Shown here: piece after piece, positions 1 through 10,127 of the stretch | Layout of the letters: each line of letters begins with the position of its first letter | Position numbering within the stretch: position 1 is the first letter of the stretch | DNA from: Chiua virens | Lineage: Eukaryota; Basidiomycota; Agaricomycetes; Boletales; Boletaceae | Assembly: GCA_019787685.1 (NCBI GenBank) | Contig: JAHNUO010000004.1 | Location: 496,001-560,000, forward strand | Direction of reading: 5' to 3' | DNA length: 64,000 nt | Position numbers and translations under genes: made by a program | The notes under the pieces: model-generated | What the model saw: only the letters and a program-made list of their open reading frames with translations | Told to the model about the DNA's origin: nothing | Databases searched by the model: none

Positions 1-590
1 CAGGCGGAGACACTCCAGAAGTATCGGCGACATTAAAGCACAGTGTGGAACAACCTGGAGGCTGCAATTGGCTGGAGTGATAAGCAGAAACCAATGCTCT
101 TTTGGCAGTGGCAATGGCGATTATGCACCCAGAGTTGTACCTCACCGGGCTGGCAATGATGGATACACTACAGCATTGATTGAATGCCAAGGGACTGCCA
201 GAGATAGAAGAAGTGGTTGGTGAGTGGAAGAGCATCTTCAATGCTGTATCAGTGATCATCAACTGGCAGTCGCCATACCACTGAGATCTCAGCTCTCCGG
301 CAGAGTTGCTTGACTTACTTGTGACAGTCAGTGATTATACCGACGCATGGATGGTGATATTGATGCTCAGATCAAGCTTTGAATACAGTCCTGGCACAGT
401 CATGGCATTCTCCAGCCATCTTCTGTGGCATGGAGTGAATCAGGTGGATGGGAATAGGGGATGCCTGGCATACTATGTGCGAAGTGAAGTGATGAAGTGG
501 GCAGGGTTAAAAGCACCTTCATTCATGCAGTATGAAGTTCTGGACATGGTGGGCCTTCCAAGGGACTCTCACTGGGTGTATAGTCCATAG
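1..590 (+). pseudogene. TET/JBP-like 2OG-Fe(II) dioxygenase, 3' fragment
   Basis: The plus strand reads as the C-terminal part of the TET/JBP-like dioxygenases that are expanded in basidiomycetes and often linked to KDZ transposons. TET/JBP enzymes oxidise 5-methylpyrimidines in DNA. What is seen: a MHPELY block near 125-140, an iron-ligand region reading NWQSPYH-stop-D at about 266-283, then YSPGTVMAFSSHLLWHGV and VDGNRGCLAYY (about 382-475), which would hold the distal histidine and the 2-oxoglutarate-binding arginine. The residue between the H and D of the HxD pair is a TGA, compatible with a CGA-to-TGA change, and other stops lie upstream, so it is not functional as read. The last open stretch starts near 306 and ends at the TAG at 588-590. 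The 5' part lies outside the window. It converges on the minus-strand relic ending at 653. Family assignment is from motif memory. Confidence 0.55.
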
Positions 591-652
591 AATTGTCTTA
601 CATATTATAAATCATACTCAACAGCCTTTACATTTCTACATTACCGATTAGA

Positions 653-1235
653 TCACAAAATACGTGATCCAAACATGCTTTCCATAGCCTTCAATTGTTC
701 ATTGACAACCGCCATTTCTAACTCTACATTGTCCTGCTCCACCTTCAACTTCTGGAACACATCAGCAAGTGACCGCTGAAATGTGTTGATCACTTGTTCC
801 TCAGTACTGGTATCTGCAATGGTAAATGGATTGTCGGCCTGTGTGGTGTCAGCAATAAGTATAACTGGCAGGTGTGAAAATGTATCCTGCAAGTGACAGT
901 TTCCTTTCTCCATAGCTCCTCAAACAGCATCAGATAGTAATCATTGGGCAGAGGATCCGATTCTGCAGTCTACCACACCATATCACCTGATCAGCATCAA
1001 AGGATAGATCAGTGTCCTCATTGTCAACAGGCAATTGCAGCACGAATGTTTGCAAGTCATTGGCGAAATTATTGGAATTGGTGACCAGGGTGAGCACTCC
1101 CCAAGCAGCCTGAGGAAGCTGCATAAACAACCCATTGAGTGTGCCGAATCAGTTGAGTAATTGCTAATGATGTCAGACTGATACAATAACATTGAGGAAT
1201 GTCAAAGCTTACCAGTTCCACTGCGAGGTTGGTCC
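653..1235 (-). pseudogene. Unnamed minus-strand coding relic (C-terminal end)
   Basis: Two stretches of protein-like sequence on the minus strand (about 1130-930 and 913-653) can be chained with a frame change. The downstream one ends in a TGA/TAA-type stop at 653 and contains an acidic, probably helical segment rich in E, Q, V and L (around residues 40-80 of the 86-residue stretch), possibly a coiled coil. No family is recognised. It lies directly downstream of the KDZ transposase remnant on the same strand and may be its extended C-terminus or a separate KDZ-associated gene. The solo LTR at 1236-1879 separates it from the upstream minus-strand reading at 1880-2290. Only 62 bp separate its end from the end of the convergent TET/JBP-like relic. 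Confidence 0.35.
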
Positions 1236-1879
1236 TGTAACAACATAGAACAAATGTGGACTATTAGGGAACTTGCAGGAGGTTGTAGTCAGTGTTAAGA
1301 GGATGAATGCAAGTGGAGTCCGACAAGTGAGGCAAGAACTATGGAGGAAGACTCAGTCAGAGACTATTGGGAGAAACCCAAAGGTGAACTTTGTTAGAGT
1401 TCCCTGGGTGCTTCATTCAAGTCTTATATACTAAAGGTACATCGGAGTTCTAATCTGAGTATGAACTACATAGATAAGGAATAGTGTCCTGATTGGATGA
1501 TAAGGTGAGAATACATGAGGTATCAGCATGCTTATGAGTCATAGATAAAGACATGAGGAAACAATGCAGTAACAATGTAGTATAAGCATGTTATGAGATA
1601 AGCACTGCTTTAATAATAGATATGAGTCATATGGAATCATAGATAAGAGATAACGTGTGAATATACATGTGTTGTGCATGGGTTATGACAGCGTGTGATA
1701 ACACGTGTCTAATGATGATGATATAAATATTATGATGTGGCAGCCAATGGGGTTAGGTCCTGAGGATAGCCTTGACATGAGGCAAAGTGTGCTGTAATAG
1801 ATAATGAAGTATCTTGTATAATGGAGTAGAGTGTTGAGTAGGAAGGCAAAAAGATAATGAGTGAAACATGATTGTAACA
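1236..1879 (-). mobile_element. Solo LTR, gypsy-type, 644 bp, TSD GGTCC
   Basis: The segment begins TGTAACA and ends TGTAACA on the plus strand and is flanked by a perfect 5-bp duplication GGTCC (1231-1235 and 1880-1884), so it is a bounded LTR with no internal region. It is a close relative of the LTR at 5250-5891 and a more distant relative of the LTRs of the complete gypsy element at 36942-43848, with which it shares the 5' TGTTAC start, the GCCTCATG.CAAGGCT block, a TATATAAG core promoter and the AACTCTAACAAAGTTC motif downstream of it (all read on the minus strand). It most likely arose by LTR-LTR recombination. Confidence 0.85.
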
Positions 1880-2199
1880 GGTCCAACAGTGATCATTCAG
1901 TGCGCCCTTTTGGAGAACATCCACTGCAATTTTGATATGGTGGCCACAATATCACAGGATGAGCCAATGATCGGCATAGGACCTGGTGAACATTGTAGTC
2001 TGAGAATTTACTGCCATTCAGAGTGGATGTGATGGGAGAATGAAGAACAATGACAATCAGAGTTTGGCATGCCTTATATAGTCCGTCTTCCAATGACATA
2101 ATCATCTGTGGGCTGTATCCACATTGAGGGATGATTGGCCCACCACACATGTATATTACTGACGATGAAGCTACAATGTTGTGTGAATCAATGTAATCC
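1880..2199 (-). pseudogene. Minus-strand reading downstream of the KDZ transposase
   Basis: An open minus-strand frame runs from about 2288 to 1893 and continues past the end of recognisable KDZ transposase homology. It contains a Cys-containing segment (YMCGGPIIPQCGY, then QNCSGC near its end). The reading reaches the solo LTR target site at 1880-1884 and would resume at 1235. No family is recognised. It is either a lineage-specific C-terminal extension of the transposase or the start of a second KDZ-linked gene. Confidence 0.3.
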
Positions 2200-4129
2200 C
2201 AGCATTTGTCTGCCACATCTGCAAGCCTCAAATATAGTGTAGCTTGCCATTCCCAATATGCTGCTAGCCCTACACGGCCCTGTGCCAATGCTATGACAGC
2301 CTGATTACACTATCCTGCTGCCTTGTACCAGAAGAATGACTTGGTCCATTCACATTCACATTGCAAGAGTTGAATTTCTTCCCAACACCGATCTTGCAAG
2401 GCTTTCGTCCACAGCCAATGTACCTGATAAACTGTGAGGTGCTGTCACTGGCAGTCAGCTTTATCTATGAGGAAGTTATGATGGACACACATTCCAACAT
2501 CCAGTTGTCCACTTCAGTGTTGCACAGTATATTGGTGGACCAAAACCAAGGGAGTGTAGAGTTTCTCTGACCGTGAGCATTGGGATCAGCCACTGCCCAC
2601 ATCACCTTCAAATCAGCGTTGAGCAATAGTGGGTAAGGGCTCATTGTATTTTGATTGGCACCTAACTGCTCTAACTGAGTCCTCATGCAGCAGTACATGG
2701 CACCATGACAGTGCACTATGTTCTGAACACTGGTGACCTTATCCCAGGCATAGCCCTTGGAATGTTGACTTTTGGAGTTCCAAACCCTGGTAAGGAAGAG
2801 AATTGCCTTGTCCACCAAAGAGAGTTGCAACTCGTGTAGAGCATCATTTGCTTGGCCAATCCTCAGCTGAATTTCCTGTTGAATTAAATCGTCCACATCA
2901 GCTGACTTACAAAGCTCCAGGCTGATTACAGATGGCAGGCAAATGAACGTGCGCTCCACCAGCATCACTGCCAATCCATCCTCAGTGGCTCTATCAGCTG
3001 GCCCATTCCTGAAGACATCAGCAACATCATCAACACAGTCAGCATTGTCTGAATCATTACACATAGTTCTTCCTATGAGAGTGGGTTCTTCATCTTGATC
3101 AACAATTCTCCCAACAAATTTCACTGCTGATGCATTGAATCTTGAGATATCAGCTTCCAATCACTTCCTTTTCTGAGCAATGACCAATAACTGTGTGTCA
3201 GTGGGCTTGGGACCAAGGTCCTTGATTTGCATTTTCAGCATGATTTGAGCTTCCTCAAGTGGAAACCTGTCCATCATCCAGCTGATTGAGCCATGAGAGC
3301 CATGGTGTTTCCCTACCCGAGAAGCCAGAAGGTCGAGTTCCATCACCTTGACCGTTGGTGCTATGGCAAATCAATTGATGCCAGTGGTATGCACTGTGTT
3401 TACACTGACCTCTGTCCATCTGAATCTCGAAAATGTCCATGACTTTAGGATCAACCTTTTGTTCCTGCATAGCCTGTATTTCAGTGGTCTCCCACTTTGC
3501 TCTCTCTACCTCCAGTACAGCTGCATTGAGTCATTCAAATGCTTCAGCTGCTTCGCCATATGCATGTTTGGCGATCACAAATTTTTGTTTCACAGAATGG
3601 CCTTTGCCAGCTCAGTCAGTGGATCAATCTTCAAGTAACCCACTCACACATGCAGACCATTTTCAGGAAATTTGAGTTATTCATTTGATAGTCCAACAGC
3701 TCTTGCCAATGAGTGAAAGACATGCTGACAGCGAGATGATGTTGAGCGATGCCCAAAGGGTCTCGATAATTTTGCTGTCGGTGCACCCTACCCCAGGAAT
3801 GAAATTAGCACTGTAGCAAGCAAGGCATTCTTGTCAATGGCCATGGATATGCCAGGCACTGATAGCTGGTACTAGCTCAATCGCTGATGGCAGTGAGATA
3901 AACCTATTGTCTTTCAGCTGGTGCCCTAGTTTTTTTGTGTATTGGCAGTTGACATCATAGAATACTACTGCGTGCTGAATGCATTCCATGTTGTGTTGCA
4001 GGCTGGGTGTTAGAGTGTAATCCATGTTCACTTGTCTGGAGCCAATTAGAACATCCATAAGTGGCAAAATGTAATGGTCTCACTGCTCACCCTTCTGAAA
4101 ATCGACCATTCCACATGGATAGAAGCAAC
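2200..4129 (-). pseudogene. KDZ transposase, C-terminal half (split by copia insertion)
   Basis: Minus-strand translation gives the second half of a Kyakuja-Dileera-Zisupton (KDZ) DNA transposase. In order from 4129: GCFYPCGMVDFQKGEQ, the block FYDVNCQY (about 3941-3965, second catalytic Asp), WHIHGH (3834-3855), IIETLWASLN (about 3745-3770, catalytic Glu), the helical insert LLASRVGKHHG and LEEAQIMLKMQIKDLGP (3346-3180), then LQLRIGQANDALHELQLSLVDK and MWAVADPNAHGQRN (2890-2580), and a VHWLWTKALQ-type tail near 2420. Several stops and frame changes interrupt it (for example after MVDFQKGEQ and between 3470 and 3834). The N-terminal half continues at 10128. KDZ elements cut and paste in basidiomycete genomes. 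The reading resumes in the same codon context across the copia element, so the insertion split a once continuous gene. Confidence 0.8.
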
Positions 4130-4560
4130 TGTCAGAATCTAAGTAAGGGCAGGAGATGCCCACTCAGCCACTGCCCAAGGTGGTAGCAAATGACTGTGTA
4201 TTTACCTAAGTAAGGGCAGGATATGCCCACTACATAAATGAGTAAGGTAATGACAATGCAATGATTAGAGACTCACCTCAGCCACTGCGCAAGGTGGTAG
4301 CAAATGACTGAGGAGTGAAAAAGATAAAGGTTTGAATAAATACCTATGGGTGGAGCTATGCTTGAATAAGATAGAGAACTCTAAACATAAAATAAGTGAG
4401 TCCGAAAGGAGAAGAACTAAAGGAATAGAAAGTCCGGGTGCGGGCATCAACTCCAAGTATCTCTGGAGTATTCCAGAGATGGACTTGTGTGAGTGGGGAC
4501 ACTTACTCCTCGGAGTTGACTAGGAGTGACTGGAGTAAACTGGAGTTCTCAGTTTTGACA
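4130..4560 (-). repeat. 3' LTR of the 6-kb copia element
   Basis: This copy starts TGTCAGAATC and ends TTTTGACA on the plus strand. It is 67 bp longer than its partner because the stretch beginning TAAGTAAGGGCAGG at 4140 is repeated, diverged, from 4207. Short open frames here are shadows. Confidence 0.9.
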
Positions 4561-4592
4561 CTCCTACTTGAGTGTAGGCGTAATCCCATTGC

Positions 4593-6748
4593 TCAGATGA
4601 ACTTCCAGTGTTGTTCCCGAACAAGTGCCTTTGTGAGGATGTCGGCAGTCATGTCTGAGGTTAGAACATACTGGATGACGGCTTCTCCTTTTCCAACTAG
4701 GTCGTCCCTGATGAAGTGGTACTTCCGCTGGATGTGTTTGGTCCGAGCTTGGAATTGCAGGTCGCGCAATAGGATGATCGCGGCTTGGTTGTTGCAGTGG
4801 AGAGTTGTTGGTCCCTTTTGGGAGTGCTCTATCTCCTGAAAGAAAGTCCGGAGCCAGGCGAGGTGCTGGCCAGCAACACTAAGTCCGATGTACTCTGACT
4901 TGGTAGTGGATAGGGCAACCATGCTTTGCTATTTGCTGGACCAGGAAATTGCTCCACGGTTGCTAAAGAAAAGAAAACTGGAGGTGGAGTGGGAGTTGTC
5001 AGGGTCTTGCGACCATCCTGTGTCCGAGTACCCTTGAAAATCCATATCCATGAAGATGTCGTTTCCATCGTATTGGAGTTCCATGTCCGAAGTGGCCTTG
5101 ACATATTGGAGTGCATGTCTGGCAGCTTCCCAGTGACATGCTTTCAGCACAGCACTAAAGCAACTTAGTGTTCCAATGGAGTATGCTAAGTCTGGGCATG
5201 TCCCTAGCATGAGGTACATTAGGAATCTGATGACGGTGAGGTAAGATACTGTAACAACCTAGAACAAAGGTGGATTATAAGTAACTTGCGAGAGGTTGTA
5301 GAAGTTCAGTGTAAGGGTTATGTGCAAGTAATCCAACCAGTGAGGCGAGAACTACAGAGGAGATCCATCTATGAGAGACAATGGGAAATATCCAAAGGTG
5401 AACTTTGTTAGAGTTCCCTTGGTGCTGCATTCATGTCTTATATACTAAAAGTACAATTGGAGTTACAATTGGAGTATGAATACATAGATAAGTATGAGTG
5501 TCCTGATTGGTAGATAAGGTGAGATAACATGAGGTATCTGCATGTATGTGAGTCATAGATAAGAACATGAGGGAACAATGCTGTAACAATGCTGTAAAAG
5601 CATGTTATGAGATAAGCACTGCTTTAATAATAGATATGAGTCATAAGGAATCATAAATAAGAGATAACGTGTGAATACACGTGTGTTGTGCATGGGTTAT
5701 GACATCGTGAGATAACACATGTCTAATAATGAATCATAGTGAGTCATAATGAGGTGGCCAATAGGATGAGGTCCTGAGTATAGCCTTGGCATGAGGCAAT
5801 AGATGCCGTAATAGATATTGTGTATCTTGTATAATGGAGTAGAGATTGAGTAGGAAGGTGAAATGATAATGAGTGAAACGTGATTGTAACAGATACTCGT
5901 TTTCCATTTATTAGGATTTTGGAGATGGTAGTGTTGTTCTCAGGGTTGGTCGCAGAGATTGCGGTGCCGTGTACCATCGGAGTCCACACAGGGGCAGAGT
6001 TGGACATGCCTGTGCACTCTAGGACAGTTTGGGCATATTGGGATTGAGAGAGGGAGATGGTTTGGAGTTGTTGATCTCTTTGGATCTCAATTCTGAGAAT
6101 ATACTTTGCCTCGCCCATGTCCCTCATTTTGAATGCGGAGGCTAGCATCTCTTTGACGGAGTTCATGTAACTCCAAGAACTGGCGGCAAGGAGTAGGTCA
6201 TTGACATAGACGACAAGGAAACAAACCTGTCCAGATTTTCAGAGAACATATAAGCACATTTCAGCATTAAGTCAACTAAATCCAAGTTCTCCGAGTTTCT
6301 TGTCCAGGGTTTTGCTCCAAGTCTGACCCACTTGCTTGAGTCCGTAGAGGGAGCGTTTGAGCTTCCAGCAGTGACCTGGTTGGATCAGAACTCCGTCCGG
6401 AGGTAGGAGGTATAGCTCCTCTTCCAGCTCTCCATTCAGGTAGGCTATGGAGACGTCCATCTGGTCTAACTCCAGGTTGTGTTTGGCGGCGAGGGAGATG
6501 ATGGTCCGCACGGAATCAAGATTGGCTACCGGAGTGAACACCTCCTGGTAGTCTATCCCTTCCTTTTGTGTGAAACCTCTCACTATGATCCGAGCTTTGT
6601 AATGTTTGATCTTGCCATCCCGATCACGTTTGATTCGGAATACGGGCTTGGAGGTGATTGGAGTTACTCCCTCGGGAATTGGAATAGTTTCGTACACATG
6701 GTTGGAATTGATACTTAGGAGTTTATCTTCAATCGCGGATTGCCACAT
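4593..6748 (-). pseudogene. Copia RT and RNase H region, interrupted by a solo LTR
   Basis: Minus-strand reading from 6748: the RT block with FRIKRDRDGKIKHYKARIIV, GFTQKEGIDYQEVFTPV, LDQMDVSIAYLNGELEEELY and RSLYGLKQ (6700-6300), a break near 6240 where the VDD-type active-site region lies (frameshifted; DLLLAAS-type reading at 6165-6200), then MGEAKYILRIEI and LSQSQYAQTVL (6120-5990). The frame then meets the solo LTR at 5891. It resumes at 5249 with LMYLMLGTCPDLAYSIG, then the RNase H part with VALSTTKSEYIGLSVAGQ, NNQAAIIL, TKHIQRKYHFIRDDL and TADILTKAL (4922-4600). Copia RT and RNase H copy the element RNA into DNA in the cytoplasmic particle. The gene is broken by at least two frame changes and the LTR insertion. 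Confidence 0.88.
5250..5891 (-). mobile_element. Solo LTR, gypsy-type, 642 bp, nested in copia, TSD GATAC
   Basis: The segment begins TGTAACAACC and ends TTGTAACA on the plus strand, with a perfect 5-bp duplication GATAC (5245-5249 and 5892-5896). It belongs to the same family as the 1236-1879 LTR: co-linear over nearly the whole length, including the TTATATAC promoter segment and GTGAACTTTGTTAGAGTTCCC. Removing it rejoins the copia reading frame between the RT C-terminus and LMYLMLG. It therefore postdates the copia insertion. Confidence 0.88.
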
Positions 6749-8690
6749 GTCTCAATTGGAGTGTGCGTAGGCTTCCTTGATGGTTATGGGGAGTGATTTT
6801 CCTGACTCGGAGTTTGCAGTTCCAGAAAAGATGTGGTGTCTGAGTTCCTCCTGGATGCAGGAGAATGCTCTGGGTATGTCTGGTTCTTCCAGAGGTAGCT
6901 CCGGTTGTGCCTCCTGTGGTGGTTCCTGATTGTGTGCTTTCCTTTGTGCCTCCTCCTTGAGTGTGCGTTGGTAATCTTTGTTTCGATCTGCTGGTTTGCG
7001 ATTTCAATTGCTCTGTCGTACTCTGGCAACCACTTCTGCGGGGGGTCATGCTGGAGATAGTGGTCACACTGGTGCTACTGGCGGAGGTGCTGGTTCGGCA
7101 GGAATTGGGATCAGAGGATCTAGGTAGAGTTGGTCGAGGCGGTTTTCAGCACCAGGTGCTGGAGGTGCAGGTGGAGCTCCCACTGCTTCTGGAGTGTGTG
7201 TGTCAGAGGGTGACTTGTCCTCTTCTCCGATGTGTTCTGGCTGATGTGAACGGTTTGGAGCAAGTCCCTCCCACTGTTCCTCAGCAGGGTTTCTCCATGG
7301 AGTGGAGTCCTCTTCGGAGATCATCGCAGATTCATCGAAAGTGACATGGCAACTGGAGATGATGGTCTGGCATTCCAGGCCGAGAAGTTTGTATCCTGTT
7401 GTCCATATGTATGTGTATCCGAGCATGATGCATTTCTGTCCATGTGATCGGAATTTTCCCCCCTGCTGTTCCTTAGGCACAAGTGTGTATGCTAGACATC
7501 CAAATGGTTGGAGTAGTGTCGGATCAACTTTTCGGTTGAAAAGCACTTGGTAAGGAACGTTTCCTTTGATTGTGGAGGACGGACTTCATGCAGTGATGTA
7601 TGCTGTGGCAGACGTGGCATTGGACCAGAAAGACTTGGGTAGTTTGGACTCCTCAAGCATGGAATTTGCAAGCATGGAGAGTGTTTGGTTCATGCGTTCA
7701 GTGAGACCATTTTGCTCCGGGGTGTACAGTGCAGACATTTCAAGTGTCATGCTGTTGTGTCAGAGTTGGTTTCAGAACTCTGCTCCTGTGTATTCTCCAC
7801 CACTGTCAGTTCGGAGGAATTGAATGTGGGTCTCTGAGGGTTCCTCTGATTCGATGGTTTGTCAGAGTGCTTGTTGGATGTCTGTCTTCCAAGTTTTGTA
7901 TGTTTCGACGACGTCGCTCTTTTTCTTTAGGAAATATATCCACGGGAATCAGGAGTAGTGTCGACTATAAGGAGCCAGTATCTGTATCCTTCCCGGGATT
8001 GTGGAGTGATAGGGCCTCCGACGTCAGAGTGTATAATTTGTAGGGGTCTGGAACTTTGGAGTTCGCTCTCAGAGTTGAAAGGAAGTTTCTTCATCTTTCC
8101 GAGAGTGCATGATTCGCAGAATTTCAGAGTTCCAGTGACTATGTCAATTCCCTGTAGTTTTCCGTCATGGACCATTGACTCAATCCAAGTGGTGGAGATG
8201 TGTCCCATGCATTGATGGAGGAGGTTTATGTCTATGGAGGCATGCGCTGACTCCGATGTGATCTCTGGTTGGAGTTTCACATGGTAAAGTCCTTCCAAGT
8301 GTGTTCCAATCATAATGGTATTGTGTCCCTTCTTCACGGAGCAAATGGAGGAGTTTGCTGGGAATAGAGTTGATAGTCCAACGGCTGATAGTCGATTTAC
8401 GGAGATAAGTAATAGATGAAACTCTGGGACAAGGAGCACATTGCTTAGGGTGATCTCATATGTTTCTCCTTTCACCTTGGACTGTACTACAACACTTCCA
8501 GATCCGATAGCATGTGCTGTTGACTCATTTCTGAGGGCAATGGGGCTTGGAGTTCAGAATGGTGTGTAAGTGTGGAACCACGATTGGTGTGGCATCATGT
8601 GTGATGTCGCACCGGAGTCAATAATGATTTGCTTGGAGGTGTTTTGGCTTGTGTCAGACGACATATAGGCCTGAACATGTTTGATTTAGG
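6729..8690 (-). pseudogene. Copia protease and integrase region
   Basis: Minus-strand reading shows the retroviral-type aspartic protease motif IIIDSGATSHM near 8610-8640, then the frame at 8475-7927 with LSNVLLVPEFHLLLISVNRL, the integrase zinc-binding region LLHQCMGHIST...FCESCTLGKMKKLP, and the first catalytic Asp in LQIIHSDVGGPI. The second Asp (LRTDSGGEY) and the Glu (PEQNGLTERMN) follow around 7840-7700 across stops and shifts, then the C-terminal region PFGCLAYTLVPKEQ and KCIMLGYTY (7546-7350). A low-complexity PAPPAPGAE linker (7180-7080) precedes RT. Stop codons near 8560, 7925 and 7865 show decay. The integrase would have joined element DNA to the genome. Confidence 0.85.
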
Positions 8691-9594
8691 ACTTGGTTAC
8701 ATGGGCACTAGCTACGTGCACTTGTTTCAGAGGGTCGGAGTGTGACTCCGGAGGATCCTCTGAAATGTTTGCCTTCTCTTTTCCTTTCCCTTTCCACCTT
8801 CCTTTTTGGAGATCCTCGACCCACTCTGCATATGCATGGCACTGATCTGTGGTGTGTCTGGAGTACTGGTGGTGTTCGCACCAGGCGTTAGACTTATTGG
8901 GGTGCTTGTTGAATTTCTGTTAGGCCTTGTGTGTGGAGTTTGGAGCTCCGGAGGGGTTGAGGCGTGACTCTTCTGTGTGGATGCATGTCTCCATGGTGTC
9001 GAAAGTGAGCTTGCTGTCCTTGGTGGTATTGATCATGGAGGAGGCAAAGGCATTCCACTCTGGAGTTTTTGGGAGTGAGTTTAGGAGGATGAATGTGAGT
9101 ACCTTGGAGTTGACGGAGAACTTCATCCCAGCGAGCTTGGTTTCTAAAGTTCGGATGGATACAGTGTGCTTGGAGATGGTTCCGGAGTTCCACGCAGAGG
9201 AGAAGAGTTGTTGGTAGGAGTAGAATGGGGAGGCAAGATTGGATGTTTCATGGATGGCTACAATGGCGTCGAAAAGTGCTTTTGCCATTGTGTGTGTCTG
9301 TGTTTTTAGGAGTAGTGCATTGGAGATGTGGTCTTGAATAATTCCATGTGCTTTCTCATTGTGTTCAGTCCACTTTCAGATGTCTTTGGCAGAAGGAGAT
9401 GGTGCTTTTGCTCCGGAGGAACTAGAGGAACTTGGAGTTGCTGATGAGGTTGGATTTGGATCCGTGCCTGTGACGACTCCGAGAACTTTCTCCTGGCGAA
9501 GTTTGGTGGTGATTTGGAGCTTCCAGATTTGGAAGTCTGAAGGGTTTATTAACATGGGGCAGGAGTTGGCTTCAGGGGTTTTTGGTTCTGACAT
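8691..9594 (-). pseudogene. Copia Gag
   Basis: The ATG at 9594 opens a Gag reading: MSEPKTPEANSCPMLINPSDFQIWKL, then a Ser-rich linker (residues 50-70), the helical UBN2-like core with ALFDAIVAIHE and LPKTPEWNAFASSMINT (9288-9060), and a cysteine/histidine cluster CEHHQYSRHTTDQC near 8870-8830 that stands where a zinc knuckle is expected. One frame covers gag and the start of pol with in-frame stops at 9376-9378 (TGA), 8920-8922 (TAA) and near 8685. Gag would form the virus-like particle and bind RNA. The start is supported by its position about 170 bp downstream of the 5' LTR. Confidence 0.8.
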
Positions 9595-9748
9595 GTTTGG
9601 TGACGTAAAGTGCTAAGCGTCTTAGCGAGAGAAGTCTGGACCCTGGAGTCGGGTGAGGATGGGTTCAGAGCAGACCAGAGTAGTGTGGGAAAAAACACGC
9701 GGAGGTTGTGATTGAAGGTGTTCGAGTTTCTGGAGCTAGAGGAAGCAA

Positions 9749-9763
9749 CCAGGGCTCATAACC
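9749..9763 (-). promoter_or_regulatory. Primer binding site, initiator-tRNA half-molecule type
   Basis: The plus strand reads CCAGGGCTCATAACC immediately next to the 5' LTR. It equals the anticodon-arm sequence of eukaryotic initiator tRNA-Met (anticodon CAT), not the tRNA 3' end. On the element strand this is the complement, directly after the LTR. Drosophila copia is known to prime from a half-molecule of initiator tRNA cut in the anticodon loop; this site fits that scheme. The same motif abuts the LTR at 51872. Confidence 0.75.
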
Positions 9764-10127
9764 TGTCAGAATCTAAGTAAGGGCAGGATATGCCCACTAC
9801 ATAAATGAGTAAGGTAATGACAATGCAATTATTAGAGACTCACCTCAGCCACTGCGCAAGGTGGTAGCAAATGACTGAGGAGTGAAAAAGATAAAGGTTT
9901 GAATAAATACCTATGGGTGGAGCTATGCTCGAATAAGATAGAGAACTCTAAATATAAAATAAGCGAGTCCGAAAGGAGAAGAACTAAAGGAATAGAAAGT
10001 CTGGGTGCAGGCATCAACTCCGAGTATCTCCGGAGTATTCCAGAGATGGACTTGTGTGAGTGGGGACACTTACTCCTCGGAGTTGCCTAGGAGTGACCGG
10101 AGTAAACTGGAGTTCTCGGTTTTGATA
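9764..10127 (-). repeat. 5' LTR of the 6-kb copia element (364 bp)
   Basis: It starts TGTCAGAATC and ends TTTTGATA on the plus strand, the final CA having become TA. Alignment to 4130-4560 is co-linear apart from the 67-bp duplication and about fifteen substitutions by eye. On the element strand the promoter should lie in this copy. Confidence 0.9.

Larger units (their letters stand above)
4130..10127 (-). mobile_element. Ty1/copia retrotransposon inserted in KDZ transposase, TSD GCAAC
   Basis: A 6-kb minus-oriented LTR element with gag, protease, integrase, RT and RNase H in the copia order. It is bounded by related LTRs (4130-4560 and 9764-10127) and a perfect 5-bp duplication GCAAC (4125-4129 and 10128-10132). 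Its primer site lies at 9749-9763. The coding region carries in-frame stops in gag and protease and later frameshifts, and the RT/RNase H region is broken by a gypsy-type solo LTR (5250-5891), so it is not autonomous now. The two LTRs differ by scattered substitutions and by a 67-bp duplication in the left one, indicating an insertion clearly older than the gypsy element at 37-44 kb. Confidence 0.92.

Noticed and set aside
3348..3675. Plus-strand ORFs over the KDZ remnant
   Set aside because: Shadows of the minus-strand transposase, whose conserved blocks are recognisable.
4332..4839. Plus-strand ORFs in the copia LTR and RNase H region
   Set aside because: Antisense to the copia element and LTR sequence; similar frames recur in the other LTR at 9899-10274.
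9749..9763. Possible tRNA-Met gene from the anticodon-arm sequence
   Set aside because: Only the anticodon arm is present, with no acceptor, D or T arms; its position beside an LTR makes it a primer site.
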